Below are positions 16,585-24,784 of a DNA stretch of 64,000 nt, piece after piece; the first letter of the stretch is position 1, and the number at the start of each line of letters is the position of its first letter. The DNA lies in NCBI RefSeq assembly GCF_016219575.1, contig NZ_JACRMG010000009.1:248001-312000 (forward strand), written 5' to 3'. The notes under the pieces were generated by a model, which made no database searches, was not told the origin of the DNA, and saw only the letters and a program-made list of their open reading frames with translations. Origin of the DNA: Bradyrhizobium sp. Lineage in GTDB: Bacteria > Pseudomonadota > Alphaproteobacteria > Rhizobiales > Xanthobacteraceae. Both the position numbers and the translations under genes were made by a program.

Positions 16585-17037
16585 ATGGAGAATGTAATCC
16601 AATTGATTCCGGTAACGCCTTCGATCGACCAACTGGCACGGATCATCGGTAACGTGGCAGCCCCGGCTTTCCTGCTGGGAGCGGTCGCGTCCTTCATCTC
16701 GGTACTTATTTCCCGCATCAACCGGGTGATCGACCGAACCCAGTTCCTTCACGGCCTGACTGAGGGCGATGCTTCAAAGGCTTACCTCAAGGCGGATATT
16801 CCCCGCCTGCGTCGTCGGGCCGCGCTCTTGAACAGATCGCTGTTCTGCTCCATTCTTTCTGCAATCCTCACGGCGCTCATCATCATTGCTGCTTTCATCT
16901 GTGCGCTGTTCAACGTCGCCCACGAATATGGCATCGCCATACTGTTCATGGCGGCTCTGCTGACGTTCTGTGCGTCCCTCATCGACCTCGCCCGCGAAAC
17001 GAGAATTGCGCTTCACGACAACGATCTTCGAACGTAA
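16585..17037 (+). CDS. DUF2721-type inner-membrane protein
   Basis: The 150-residue product has an N-terminal hydrophobic segment (about 25-45), a charged Arg-rich middle (ADIPRLRRRAALLNRSL) and two more membrane helices (about 85-135). The layout and the phrase RINRVIDR match the DUF2721 family of uncharacterised membrane proteins. The ATG at 16585 was preferred to an upstream start that would add a non-hydrophobic, Arg/Gly-rich 28 residues. The gene follows sulfatase C by 96 bases and may be read from the same promoter. Confidence 0.72.
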   Translation: MENVIQLIPVTPSIDQLARIIGNVAAPAFLLGAVASFISVLISRINRVIDRTQFLHGLTEGDASKAYLKADIPRLRRRAALLNRSLFCSILSAILTALIIIAAFICALFNVAHEYGIAILFMAALLTFCASLIDLARETRIALHDNDLRT

Positions 17038-17103
17038 GTGTGGTCCGGTGCTCGAACGTTCGGTCGGTGGACGTGGCAAAGGCTTCCGGTACACCCCGGC
17101 CAC

Positions 17104-17194
17104 ACTACTCCGCCTGCAGCCATTCCGCCGCGCCGCGCCACAGCGTGTCGCGGTACTCGGGGCGGAAGATGTGACCGATCTTCTTCACGCCGGC
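17104..17194 (-). pseudogene. Remnant: 3' end of an alpha/beta hydrolase gene
   Basis: Read on the minus strand, this codes for GVKKIGHIFRPEYRDTLWRG and then AAEWLQAE-stop, nearly identical to the last 30 residues of the intact alpha/beta hydrolase at 21919-22842. It has a 6-base deletion (Met-Gly-Phe reduced to Ile), a few silent changes and TAG instead of TAA. Nothing upstream of it matches the hydrolase. Similarity starts exactly at the stop codon and ends after about 90 bases. Together with the intact copy it forms a direct repeat around the 17.2-21.9 kb module. Confidence 0.8.
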
Positions 17195-17240
17195 GTGTCG
17201 CCCTCGCGGGCAAGCGCCGATGGCGTTTGTTACCTTCGAG

Positions 17241-17838
17241 CTACCACGTTTCCGCGTATGGCCTGACCTCGACATTGAACGACCATGCCGAACGGGGCTG
17301 ACCTGCCAGGTGCCATGCTTCGTCGGCGATCGCGGCGGGCGCGATAAAGAAGTCGTCGGGCTTCTGCTTGAAGCGCTCGCGGGCCCAGGGCACGTCGATC
17401 ACGGCATCGATGACGACATAAGCAACGTGCACGCCTTTTGGCCCGAGATCCCGGGCCATGGCCGGCGGTTACCATGGCCGGTGCCACGCGGCGTGCGAGA
17501 TAGAGCAAACCCATGGTGTTGACCTGGAAGTTGCGATTGAGCATGGCCGGGTCGATTTCCATGAACGTCCCCCAGCCGCCGCCCACGGCATTGTGGATCA
17601 ACACGCTTGGGGCTCCCATCTCGCGCTCGACCCGATCCATGGCAGCATCTACCTGGGATTGGTCCGACACATCGCAGACATAGGCCTTTGCCGACGGGAC
17701 CTGTTTCGCGAGATCGGCCAACCGCCCGGCGTCTCGTGCCAGCATGGCAACACGATAGCCGCCTGCAGCGAAGCGGCGCACCAGCGCCGATCCCGTTCCG
17801 GGGCCAACCCCGCTTACGACACAAACCGGTTCTGCCAT
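17241..17838 (-). pseudogene. Short-chain dehydrogenase/reductase, broken by internal deletion and frameshift
   Basis: The first part (from 17838) reads as a normal SDR: VVSGVGPGTG for cofactor binding, then an HNAVGGGWGTF stretch. It runs to APAMVTAG near 17465, after which the frame is nonsense. A second frame (17459 to 17241) carries a normal SDR C-terminus: MARDLGPKGVHVAYVVIDA to RPYAETW. The segment that should lie between, with the Ser and the Tyr/Lys active-site region (about 35-40 residues), is missing and the join is out of frame. The repeated CCATGG around the join suggests slippage or recombination. It sits 11 bases after the HCCA-isomerase gene. Confidence 0.75.
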
Positions 17839-17849
17839 CTGAATTCTCC

Positions 17850-18449
17850 TTAAGTCGCGGAACGAAGGGCCTCGGCAACGAAGTCAAGGCGGTCGTTGCC
17901 GAAGAACATCTGATTGCCAACGAACATGGTCGGCGCGCCGAACACGCCGCGCTCGGCCGCCGCTTTCGTTTCTGCGTCAAGCCTTGCGATGGTGGCCTCG
18001 GCGTTCGCGCGCTTGACGAGCGCGGAGGCCTCGAGCCCTGCTTTTTCCAACAGGTCGAACAGTACCGAACGTTGGGAAAGATCGACCGGCCGGCCCCAGA
18101 TCGCGGCAAAGACCGCTGTGACGTACTCGGCGCCTCTGCCATCCTCGATAGCGACGAGCGCGCCTCGGTCCAGCTCGGCAAAATCAAGGGATTTCGAGTG
18201 CGGGTTTCTGGAAAAATCGACATTGTAGCGCTTGACCCAGCGCTGCAGATCCGAGCCTGCGTATTTGCCCTTGTTCTTGCACTCGATCGTGGTCGGCCGG
18301 TTGCCGACGATCGTCATCAGTTCGAGGATACGAAACGGACGATAGACGATCGTTGCACCATGTTCGGCCGCGAGCTTCGGCAGCTGGGTGTGCGCGAGAT
18401 AGGAGTAGGGGCTCGGGAAGTCGAAATAGAACTCGACTGTGCGCGTCAT
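17850..18449 (-). CDS. 2-hydroxychromene-2-carboxylate isomerase-like DsbA-family protein
   Basis: The 199-residue protein starts VEFYFDFPSPYSYLAHTQLP, the thioredoxin-fold opening of HCCA isomerases, where Ser replaces the redox Cys of DsbA. ERGVFGAPTMFVGNQMFFGNDRL near the C-terminus is the cis-Pro/FGxP region typical of this kappa-class GST-like family. Members use glutathione to isomerise aromatic ring-cleavage products, as in naphthalene degradation. The true substrate here is unknown. It is probably co-transcribed with the broken SDR downstream and lies after the TetR gene on the same strand. Confidence 0.85.
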   Translation of the reverse strand: MTRTVEFYFDFPSPYSYLAHTQLPKLAAEHGATIVYRPFRILELMTIVGNRPTTIECKNKGKYAGSDLQRWVKRYNVDFSRNPHSKSLDFAELDRGALVAIEDGRGAEYVTAVFAAIWGRPVDLSQRSVLFDLLEKAGLEASALVKRANAEATIARLDAETKAAAERGVFGAPTMFVGNQMFFGNDRLDFVAEALRSAT

Positions 18450-18498
18450 GATCGTCCTCGTCTCTGGGCTGAACGGCGGGTCTGATTGCGAGAGGCGA

Positions 18499-19050
18499 TC
18501 AGGCGTCCAGCCTGTTCCTGGTCGCGCGAAGGATGTCGTCCGACAGTCTTGGATCGCTCACGGCGCGGGCGAGCACGAGCGCCCCGACCAGAGAGGCGAC
18601 GGTCGCAAGCGCCTCCTCGTCCCGCCGTCCTTGCCTGACCCTGGAATCAATTCGGCCGCTCACCCAGCCGGTCATGGCCTTCACTCCGGCGGTGAATCTC
18701 TCTCGCACTGCCTTGCTTTGGCGCGGCATCTCGCAACACAGGGCTGCCAGCGGGCAGCCGCTGCCCACCCTGTCCCGGTGGGCCGCCGAAAGATATTCCG
18801 AAACGTAGTCGCTCAGCGCCAACGCTTCGGGCACTTCTTGCCCCTTGGCTTCTATCACATGGGCCACGGCTTCTTCGACGAGCCGTTCCCTGGAGCCGAA
18901 CTGGCTGTACAGGCTGCCGTGGGTCATCCCGGCCGCTTCGGTCAGTGCGTCAACGCTTACGCCGGCGATGCCGCGCTCGCGCATCAGGCGTGAGGCAGCC
19001 TTGAGGATCCGCTCGCGATTGCTGGCGGCTTGTTCCTTTGAAACGCGCAT
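18499..19050 (-). CDS. TetR/AcrR family transcriptional regulator
   Basis: The 183-residue product has an N-terminal helix-turn-helix (NRERILKAASRLMRERGIAG, then SVDALTEAAGMTHGSLYSQF), the TetR DNA-binding pattern. A ligand-binding helical domain follows, with Cys-rich CPLAALCCEM. The ATG at 19050 is preferred; a TTG at 19074 would add eight residues lying in the promoter. It diverges from the SDR at 19157. Two matching palindromes in the gap are likely its operators, so it probably represses both its own arm and the SDR-MDR-SDR arm. Confidence 0.9.
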   Translation of the reverse strand: MRVSKEQAASNRERILKAASRLMRERGIAGVSVDALTEAAGMTHGSLYSQFGSRERLVEEAVAHVIEAKGQEVPEALALSDYVSEYLSAAHRDRVGSGCPLAALCCEMPRQSKAVRERFTAGVKAMTGWVSGRIDSRVRQGRRDEEALATVASLVGALVLARAVSDPRLSDDILRATRNRLDA

Positions 19051-19079
19051 GTCGCTGTCCCGGGGTCTTGACAAATAGA

Positions 19080-19118
19080 ATGACGATCGTCATCTATACT
19101 AATAATTACGATCGTAAT
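19080..19118. promoter_or_regulatory. Twin palindromic operators in the divergent TetR/SDR promoter
   Basis: Two perfect 14-base palindromes share a core: ATGACGATCGTCAT (19080-19093) and ATTACGATCGTAAT (19105-19118). Their centres are 25 bp apart. TTGACA (19068-19073) precedes the first. For the leftward direction, TTGACT, a 17-base spacer holding the second palindrome, and TATTAG form a good promoter. This layout fits autorepression by the adjacent TetR protein. Confidence 0.75.
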
Positions 19119-19156
19119 CAAAGTCAACAGCCAATCGCGTCGTCAGGAGCAGGGTC

Positions 19157-20014
19157 ATGACCAGGATCAACCCACGGATCGCACTCGTTACCGGTGCCTC
19201 GTCAGGCATCGGCGAAGCAACGGCGGAGCGGCTCGCAAGCGCCGGCTACAAGGTCTACGGCACCAGCAGGCGAGGAGCCCAGGCCGGCCGGCGATCGTTC
19301 GAGATGCTGGCCCTCGACGTCACCAGCGACGAATCCGTGCAAGCCGCCGTCGGCAATGTGATGCGGCACGACGGCCGCATCGATCTGCTCGTGAACAATG
19401 CCGGCTTCGGCGTCGCTCCCGCCGGAGCGGAAGAGAGTTCGATCGATCAGGCCCGGTCGATCTTCGAGACGAATTTTTTCGGGCTGGTCCGGATGACCCG
19501 CGCCGTCCTGCCTCACATGCGGCGCCAGGGCAGCGGTCGCATCATCAACATCGGCTCCGTGCTCGGCTTTCTGCCGATGCCGTATGGCGCGCTCTACTCC
19601 GCCACCAAGCATGCGGTGGCGGGCTATTCGGAATCGCTCGACCATGAACTGCGCACCAGGGGGGTTCGGGTCTCGGTCGTCGAGCCCGCCTATACGAATA
19701 CGGCATTCGACGCGAACTTCATGGAGCCGGATGCCAAGCTCGACGAGTATCGCGAGGCCCGGGCCGGCGTGAGCAAGAGGGTGAGGGAAGTGATGCCGGT
19801 TGCCGAGCATCCGGGCGTTGTGGCCGACACCGTGCTGAGGGCGGCCGACGCAGCGCAACCGAAGGTGCGATACACGGCCGGCAGGCTGGCGAAGCGCCTG
19901 CGCCTTCTCCGCAGATTTGCGCCAGCCGGCCTGGTGGATGCCGGGATTCGAAGGGATCTGCGGCTCGATGCGCCGCTTGCTTCACTGCCTCCGCGCACCG
20001 CCCGAGCTTTCTGA
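19157..20014 (+). CDS. Short-chain dehydrogenase/reductase
   Basis: The 285-residue classical SDR has the cofactor motif TGASSGIGEAT (about 13-23), NNAGFG (~80), the active-site Ser in IINIGSVLG, and YSATKHA giving the catalytic Tyr and Lys. The Arg-rich loop GTSRRG after the second strand suggests NADP(H). The C-terminal ~60 residues resemble SDRs acting on lipophilic or alicyclic alcohols, but the substrate cannot be told. It is the first gene of a rightward unit with the MDR and second SDR (gaps 69 and 49 bases), under the twin palindromes. Confidence 0.88.
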   Translation: MTRINPRIALVTGASSGIGEATAERLASAGYKVYGTSRRGAQAGRRSFEMLALDVTSDESVQAAVGNVMRHDGRIDLLVNNAGFGVAPAGAEESSIDQARSIFETNFFGLVRMTRAVLPHMRRQGSGRIINIGSVLGFLPMPYGALYSATKHAVAGYSESLDHELRTRGVRVSVVEPAYTNTAFDANFMEPDAKLDEYREARAGVSKRVREVMPVAEHPGVVADTVLRAADAAQPKVRYTAGRLAKRLRLLRRFAPAGLVDAGIRRDLRLDAPLASLPPRTARAF

Positions 20015-20083
20015 CAACGTGCGGCTGGTGCAAGCGTCGCCTCCTGTCGGGCCATATCCAGCGTCTTTCGGGTAGGAGAAAAC

Positions 20084-21085
20084 ATGAGAGCACTCGTCTT
20101 CAAGCGCTACGGCAAGCCAGATCAGGTCACTTTCGCTGATATTGCCCGGCCAGTGCCCATGTCGGACGAAATTCTCGTTCAGGTCCACGCGGCGGGCCTC
20201 AACCCGATCGACAACATGATTCCGAAAGGAACGTTCAAGCCCATCCTCCGGTTTCAGCTTCCGGCCACGCTGGGCAGCGATCTGGCGGGAGTCGTTGTGG
20301 AGGTCGGAAGCCGTGTAACCCGTTTCAAGCCTGGCGATGCCGTCTTTGCCAGTATCTTCGACCTGGGCACGGGCGCTCTGGCTGAATTTGCGCTCGTGCC
20401 CGAGAGCGCGGCCGCGCTGAAGCCGGCGAATCTCGATTTTGTGCAGGCGGCCTCGATCCCGATGGTCGGATTGACGTCATGGCAAGCGCTCAAGGAGCGC
20501 GCACGGCTTAAGCCCGGCCAGAAATTGTTCGTCCCCGCAGGCGCCGGAGGTATTGGCACGTTCGCGATCCAGCTCGCGAAATACCTCGGTGCAAAGGTAG
20601 GGACGACGACAAGTACTGGTAACAGGGATCTGGTAGGGAGCCTCGGAGCCGATGAGGTGATTGATTACAAGAAGCAGCAATTCGAGGAAGTGCTGCAGGA
20701 CTACGACGCCGTGCTGGGCACGGTTCGGGGCGATGCAATCGAGAAATCCCTTCGGATATTGAAGCCCGGGAGCGCCGTCGTCTCGCTCATCGGTCCGCCG
20801 GATGCCGCATTCGCTTGCGCCCGCGGCATGAACTTCTTCATGGTGTTCCTGTTCGGGTTGCTGAGCCGCAAGATCATCCGCCATGCCAGGAAGGGCGGCA
20901 CCGCGTACTCGTTCCTGTTCGTGCGTCCAGACGGCAGCCAGCTCGCAGAGATCGGTGAGCTTCTCAAGGCAGGAAGCATCCGGCCGGTGATCGACAAGGT
21001 ATTTCCGTTCGAACAGGCCAAGGAGGCGCTTGCGTATCTCGAAAAAGGCCGCGCCAAGGGCAAAGTCGTCGTTCAGATGAAGTAA
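20084..21085 (+). CDS. Zinc-independent medium-chain dehydrogenase/quinone oxidoreductase-type protein
   Basis: The 333-residue product opens with MRALVFKRYGKPD, has the GroES-like domain (VHAAGLNPIDNMIPKG, TLGSDLAGVVVEVG) and a Rossmann domain with AGAGGIGTFAIQLAKYLGA (about 147-165). The Cys residues that bind structural and catalytic zinc in alcohol dehydrogenases are absent. This points to the quinone oxidoreductase/enoyl reductase branch, which reduces activated double bonds or quinones with NADPH. It is the middle gene of the TetR-controlled unit. Confidence 0.85.
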   Translation: MRALVFKRYGKPDQVTFADIARPVPMSDEILVQVHAAGLNPIDNMIPKGTFKPILRFQLPATLGSDLAGVVVEVGSRVTRFKPGDAVFASIFDLGTGALAEFALVPESAAALKPANLDFVQAASIPMVGLTSWQALKERARLKPGQKLFVPAGAGGIGTFAIQLAKYLGAKVGTTTSTGNRDLVGSLGADEVIDYKKQQFEEVLQDYDAVLGTVRGDAIEKSLRILKPGSAVVSLIGPPDAAFACARGMNFFMVFLFGLLSRKIIRHARKGGTAYSFLFVRPDGSQLAEIGELLKAGSIRPVIDKVFPFEQAKEALAYLEKGRAKGKVVVQMK

Positions 21086-21134
21086 CGGCGTCGAAAGCAG
21101 CTGCTGGCGGCGAGATCACATCGGAGCAGGCAAC

Positions 21135-21917
21135 ATGACTCAATCGGAAAAACGCGGCAGCCAACCTTCCGTCGAGGACGTCGCGCTCATTGTCGGAGGC
21201 GGGCCTGGCATCAGCTCAAGTTGCGCCAGGTTGTTTTCGGAAAGCGGCATGCGTGTCGCCGTCGCGGCCAGGAATCCCGACAAGGCGGTTCTTGAGGCGC
21301 TCGAGAAGCAGCATGGCGTGCGCCGATACGCTTGCGATGCAAGCGAACCGGCGGCCGTGGCGCAGTTGTTCGAGAATGTCGTTCGCGACGTCGGGACGCC
21401 GAGGCTCGTGGTCCATAACATCGACGGCCGGGTTCCCGGCATTTTCCGCAAAAGCGTCGTGGAAGCCGATCCGGTCATGGCGTTCGCAACGGTTCGCAAC
21501 GCGGCGTTCAGCGCGTTTCTGGTCGGTCAACAGGCCGCGCGACTCATGCTCGGGAACGAACCCGACGCCAACAGCGCGAGAGGAACCATCATCTTCACGA
21601 ACGCCAGCGCGGCGCTGAAGGGCTTCCCGTCGAGCGGCGCCTTTGCCATGGCATGTCATGCAAAGTCCGGACTCGCGCAGAGTATGGCGCGAGAGCTGAT
21701 GCCGCAGGGTATTCATGTCGCGAACGTGCCGATCGATGCGGCGATCGGCTGGACCCAGGAAGACGGGACTCGCGCGCATCGGCTGGCCGGAACGGCTGTC
21801 GACGACAACATGGCCGACCCCGACCATATCGCCGAAACCTATCTGCAGCTGCACCGCCAGCATCGCTCGACATGGGCGTTCGAGGTCGTGCTGCGGCCGT
21901 GGGTCGAGAAGTGGTGA
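21135..21917 (+). CDS. Divergent SDR-fold protein lacking the catalytic tyrosine
   Basis: The 260-residue protein keeps the Rossmann start (ALIVGGGPGISSSCARLF) and an SDR-like order, but the usual YxxxK is replaced by AMACHAK, so the Tyr is gone while Lys remains. NxAG is HNIDG. The C-terminus (SMARELMPQGIHVANVPIDA and ending RPWVEKW) matches that of the broken SDR at 17241-17838, so the two are relatives. It may bind NAD(P) without normal SDR chemistry. It ends one base from the convergent alpha/beta hydrolase stop. Confidence 0.78.
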   Translation: MTQSEKRGSQPSVEDVALIVGGGPGISSSCARLFSESGMRVAVAARNPDKAVLEALEKQHGVRRYACDASEPAAVAQLFENVVRDVGTPRLVVHNIDGRVPGIFRKSVVEADPVMAFATVRNAAFSAFLVGQQAARLMLGNEPDANSARGTIIFTNASAALKGFPSSGAFAMACHAKSGLAQSMARELMPQGIHVANVPIDAAIGWTQEDGTRAHRLAGTAVDDNMADPDHIAETYLQLHRQHRSTWAFEVVLRPWVEKW

Positions 21918-21918
21918 T

Positions 21919-22842
21919 TTACTCCGCCTGCAGCCATTCCGCAGCACCGCGCCACAGCGTGTCGCGGTACTCGGGGCGGAAGAAGCCCATGTGCCCGATC
22001 TTGTTCACGCCGATATCCTTCGGCGAGATGCTGACGATGTCGGGCCTGGTCGCGGTGAAGCCGGAGCACAGCAGTTCGACCGCGGTGCGCGTCGCCCAGG
22101 GATCGTCGGTAAAGCAGATCGCGCGCAAGGGGCCCTTGTAGTTGTGGAAATTTTCGCGGGTATCGAGCGTGGAATCGCCGAACAGATAGCGCTCCTTCAT
22201 CACCCAGCTCACCCATTGCAGGAAGGCGTCCTTCGGCAGGTCCATGCCGAGGCCTGCCCAGCCCGGCATGTAGCCGAACAGCTTGGTTAGGGGCACGCCG
22301 GCGAAATTCAGCATGGCATAGACGCGGTAGCGCTCGGGCGAGGCCATCAGCTTCCAGTATCCGGCCTGTGCCGCGATGAAGAGCGCGCGCGAGATTTCCT
22401 TGTTGTTGGGCAACAGCCCCAGCGCTTGGCCCCCGAAGGAATGGCCGACATAGGTCAGCGGCATGTTGCCGTAGCGCTCGCGCATCCATTGCACGGCGGA
22501 GGCGACGTCCTTGGCGGCCCAGTCGGCCATCGAGGCCTTGAAGCCGACCAGCGAGCGCGGCTGGTTGTAGCCGGTCACGGCCTTCAGCCTGCTATCGCCG
22601 GTGCCGCGGTAGTCGTAGGTCAGTACTGCGCAGCCGCGCCGGGCGAGATAGCCGGCAAAGCCGCGATAGACCCTTCGCGGTACGGCTGTGGCGGAGTTGA
22701 TCAGCACGGCATGGCTGCGCTTGCCGGTGCGGGGCAGGAACAGCGTCGCCCCCAGCGGATAGCGGTCGGCCGCCGTCACGATCACGTCGTCGGCAAAGAC
22801 ATCGTCCAGCGCAGCCTCGGCCACCTCTGACTTCCCCAGCAA
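21919..22842 (-). CDS. Alpha/beta hydrolase
   Basis: The 307-residue product has the strand-turn motif YDYRGTGDSR and the nucleophile elbow GHSFGG. His lies in the C-terminal GHMGFFRPEYRDTLW region. It resembles the predicted alpha/beta hydrolases of COG4757 type; the ester or other substrate is unknown. No signal peptide is seen, so it is probably cytoplasmic. It converges with the SDR gene, and its last 90 bases recur at 17104-17194. Confidence 0.82.
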   Translation of the reverse strand: MLGKSEVAEAALDDVFADDVIVTAADRYPLGATLFLPRTGKRSHAVLINSATAVPRRVYRGFAGYLARRGCAVLTYDYRGTGDSRLKAVTGYNQPRSLVGFKASMADWAAKDVASAVQWMRERYGNMPLTYVGHSFGGQALGLLPNNKEISRALFIAAQAGYWKLMASPERYRVYAMLNFAGVPLTKLFGYMPGWAGLGMDLPKDAFLQWVSWVMKERYLFGDSTLDTRENFHNYKGPLRAICFTDDPWATRTAVELLCSGFTATRPDIVSISPKDIGVNKIGHMGFFRPEYRDTLWRGAAEWLQAE

Positions 22843-22954
22843 ACTTCAAGCCCGCCTAACAAATGCGAATTCAGCTTTTGCCGCAAGGGCTTGACCTGAC
22901 AACTATAATCCTTGTGGCGGAGTTTTGTCGGCCTGTGTATAACCCGGCCCTCGC

Positions 22955-22979
22955 AACCGCATCTAAGTAGCGGTTTTTG
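22955..22979 (+). terminator. Hairpin with T tract just before DAHP synthase, possible attenuator
   Basis: AACCGC (22955-22960) pairs with GCGGTT (22970-22975) around a 9-base loop, directly followed by a run of T. The hairpin lies downstream of a -10-like TATAAT (22904-22909) and ends 18 bases before the ATG at 22997. It would therefore stop transcripts before the gene unless relieved. No convincing aromatic leader peptide is seen, so attenuation is only a possibility. Confidence 0.45.
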
Positions 22980-22996
22980 CTCAGGAGTTAACGATC

Positions 22997-24385
22997 ATGG
23001 CCGAGCGGTGGACGCCCGACAGCTGGCGCAGCAAACCGGTGCTTCAGATGCCGCAATACCCCAACGAAGGGGCGTTGAAGGACGTCGAGGCGCAGCTTGC
23101 GACCTTTCCGCCGCTGGTGTTCGCGGGCGAGGCCCGCAGCCTGAAAAAGGCACTGGCGCGGGTGTCCAGGGGCGAGGCCTTCCTGCTGCAGGGCGGCGAC
23201 TGCGCCGAGAGCTTTGCCGAGCACGGCGCCAACAACATCCGCGACTTCTTCCGCGTCTTCCTGCAGATGGCGGTCGTGCTGACCTATGCCGGCGCGCTGC
23301 CGGTGGTGAAGGTCGGCCGCATCGCCGGCCAGTTTGCCAAGCCGCGCTCCTCGCCGACCGAAAAGATCGACGGCAAGGAATTGCCGAGCTACCGCGGCGA
23401 CATCATCAATGACATCGCCTTCACGGAAACCGCGCGCACGCCCGATCCGCAACGTCAATTGATGGCCTACCGGCAGTCGGCGGCGACGCTGAACCTGTTG
23501 CGCGCGTTTGCGACCGGCGGCTACGCCAATCTGGCCAGCGTGCATCAGTGGATGCTCGGCTTCCTCAAGGATTCCCCGCAGTCCCGCCGCTACAAGGAGC
23601 TGGCCGACCGCATCTCCGAGGCGCTGAACTTCATGCGCGCCTGCGGCCTCGACCTCGAGGCCCATCCGGAACTGCGCGCCACCGATTTCTACACCAGCCA
23701 CGAGGCGTTGCTGCTGGGCTACGAGCAGGCGCTGACCCGCGTCGACTCCACGACCGGCGACTGGTACGCGACCTCGGGCCACATGATCTGGATCGGCGAC
23801 CGCACCCGCCAGCTCGATCACGCCCATGTCGAATATTTCCGCGGCATCAAGAACCCGATCGGCCTGAAATGCGGCCCGTCGCTGAAGCCGGACGAGCTGA
23901 TCAAGCTCGCCGACGTGCTCAACCCCGACAACGAGCCGGGCCGTCTGACGCTGATCACGCGCTTCGGCAACGAGAAGGTCGGTGAGCATCTGCCCGGCAT
24001 GGTGCGCGCGATCAAGCGCGAGGGCCGCAGCGTGGTGTGGTCGTGCGATCCCATGCACGGCAACACCATCACGTCCAACACCGGCTACAAAACGCGGCCG
24101 TTCGACCGCATCCTCTCCGAGGTGAAGACCTTCTTCAGCGTGCATGCTGCCGAAGGCACCCATGCCGGCGGAGTTCACCTGGAGATGACCGGGCAGGACG
24201 TCACCGAATGCCTCGGCGGCGCGCGCGCCATCACGCATGAGGATCTGAGCGATCGCTACCACACGGTCTGCGATCCCCGCCTCAATGCCGAACAGTCCAT
24301 CGACCTGGCCTTCCTGATCGCCGAACTCCTCAAGCAGGAGCGCGCCGGCAAGGCGGCGCCGATGCCGGCCGCTGCGGGACTCTGA
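22997..24385 (+). CDS. aroG: Class II 3-deoxy-D-arabino-heptulosonate 7-phosphate synthase
   Basis: The 462-residue enzyme condenses phosphoenolpyruvate with erythrose 4-phosphate, the first step of the shikimate pathway. The start ([18 protein letters not shown]), [42 protein letters not shown] and [11 protein letters not shown] are characteristic of the plant-like class II family (TIGR01358 type). AGGAG precedes the ATG. A terminator-like hairpin just upstream may modulate expression. dgkA follows with a one-base gap. Confidence 0.95.
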   Translation: MAERWTPDSWRSKPVLQMPQYPNEGALKDVEAQLATFPPLVFAGEARSLKKALARVSRGEAFLLQGGDCAESFAEHGANNIRDFFRVFLQMAVVLTYAGALPVVKVGRIAGQFAKPRSSPTEKIDGKELPSYRGDIINDIAFTETARTPDPQRQLMAYRQSAATLNLLRAFATGGYANLASVHQWMLGFLKDSPQSRRYKELADRISEALNFMRACGLDLEAHPELRATDFYTSHEALLLGYEQALTRVDSTTGDWYATSGHMIWIGDRTRQLDHAHVEYFRGIKNPIGLKCGPSLKPDELIKLADVLNPDNEPGRLTLITRFGNEKVGEHLPGMVRAIKREGRSVVWSCDPMHGNTITSNTGYKTRPFDRILSEVKTFFSVHAAEGTHAGGVHLEMTGQDVTECLGGARAITHEDLSDRYHTVCDPRLNAEQSIDLAFLIAELLKQERAGKAAPMPAAAGL

Positions 24386-24386
24386 T

Positions 24387-24740
24387 TTGCTGCGTCTGTG
24401 GCGGGCCACCATCAACACGCGTAACGGGCTCGCCTTTGCGATCCGCTCGGAGCAGGCTGTCCGCGAGGAGCTGTTTGCGCTCGCGCTCTCGATCCCGCTG
24501 GCCTGGCTGGTCGGCGCCACCGTGATGCGCCGGGTGGAGCTGGTCGCGGCCGTGGCGTTCGTCCTCGTCGTCGAACTGCTCAATACCGCGATCGAGAAGC
24601 TCGCCGACCGCCTGACCACGGACCGCGATCCCAAGATCGGGCAGGTCAAGGACATGGGCTCGGCCGCGGTCGGCGTGGCGCTGCTGATGGCCGGGCTGTT
24701 CTGGCTGTTTGCCATCGCCGAACGCATGGGCGCCTTTTAA
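24387..24740 (+). CDS. dgkA: Diacylglycerol kinase
   Basis: The 117-residue integral membrane enzyme phosphorylates diacylglycerol to phosphatidic acid and so recycles lipids. Glu and Asn of ELLNTAIEKLADR and the KDMGSAAVGVALL segment match bacterial DgkA, with three membrane helices. The start appears to be TTG one base after the DAHP synthase stop, giving LLRLWRATINTRNGL. It is probably translationally coupled to the upstream gene. Confidence 0.9.
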   Translation: MLRLWRATINTRNGLAFAIRSEQAVREELFALALSIPLAWLVGATVMRRVELVAAVAFVLVVELLNTAIEKLADRLTTDRDPKIGQVKDMGSAAVGVALLMAGLFWLFAIAERMGAF

Positions 24741-24784
24741 TCCCGGCAATTGCAGTTTGCTCTTGTGCAGGGCAACATCGCGAC

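Noticed and set aside
22863..22970. 35-codon leader peptide before DAHP synthase
   Set aside because: It would start upstream of the -10-like TATAAT, so it would not be transcribed from that promoter, and it has no run of Phe, Tyr or Trp codons.
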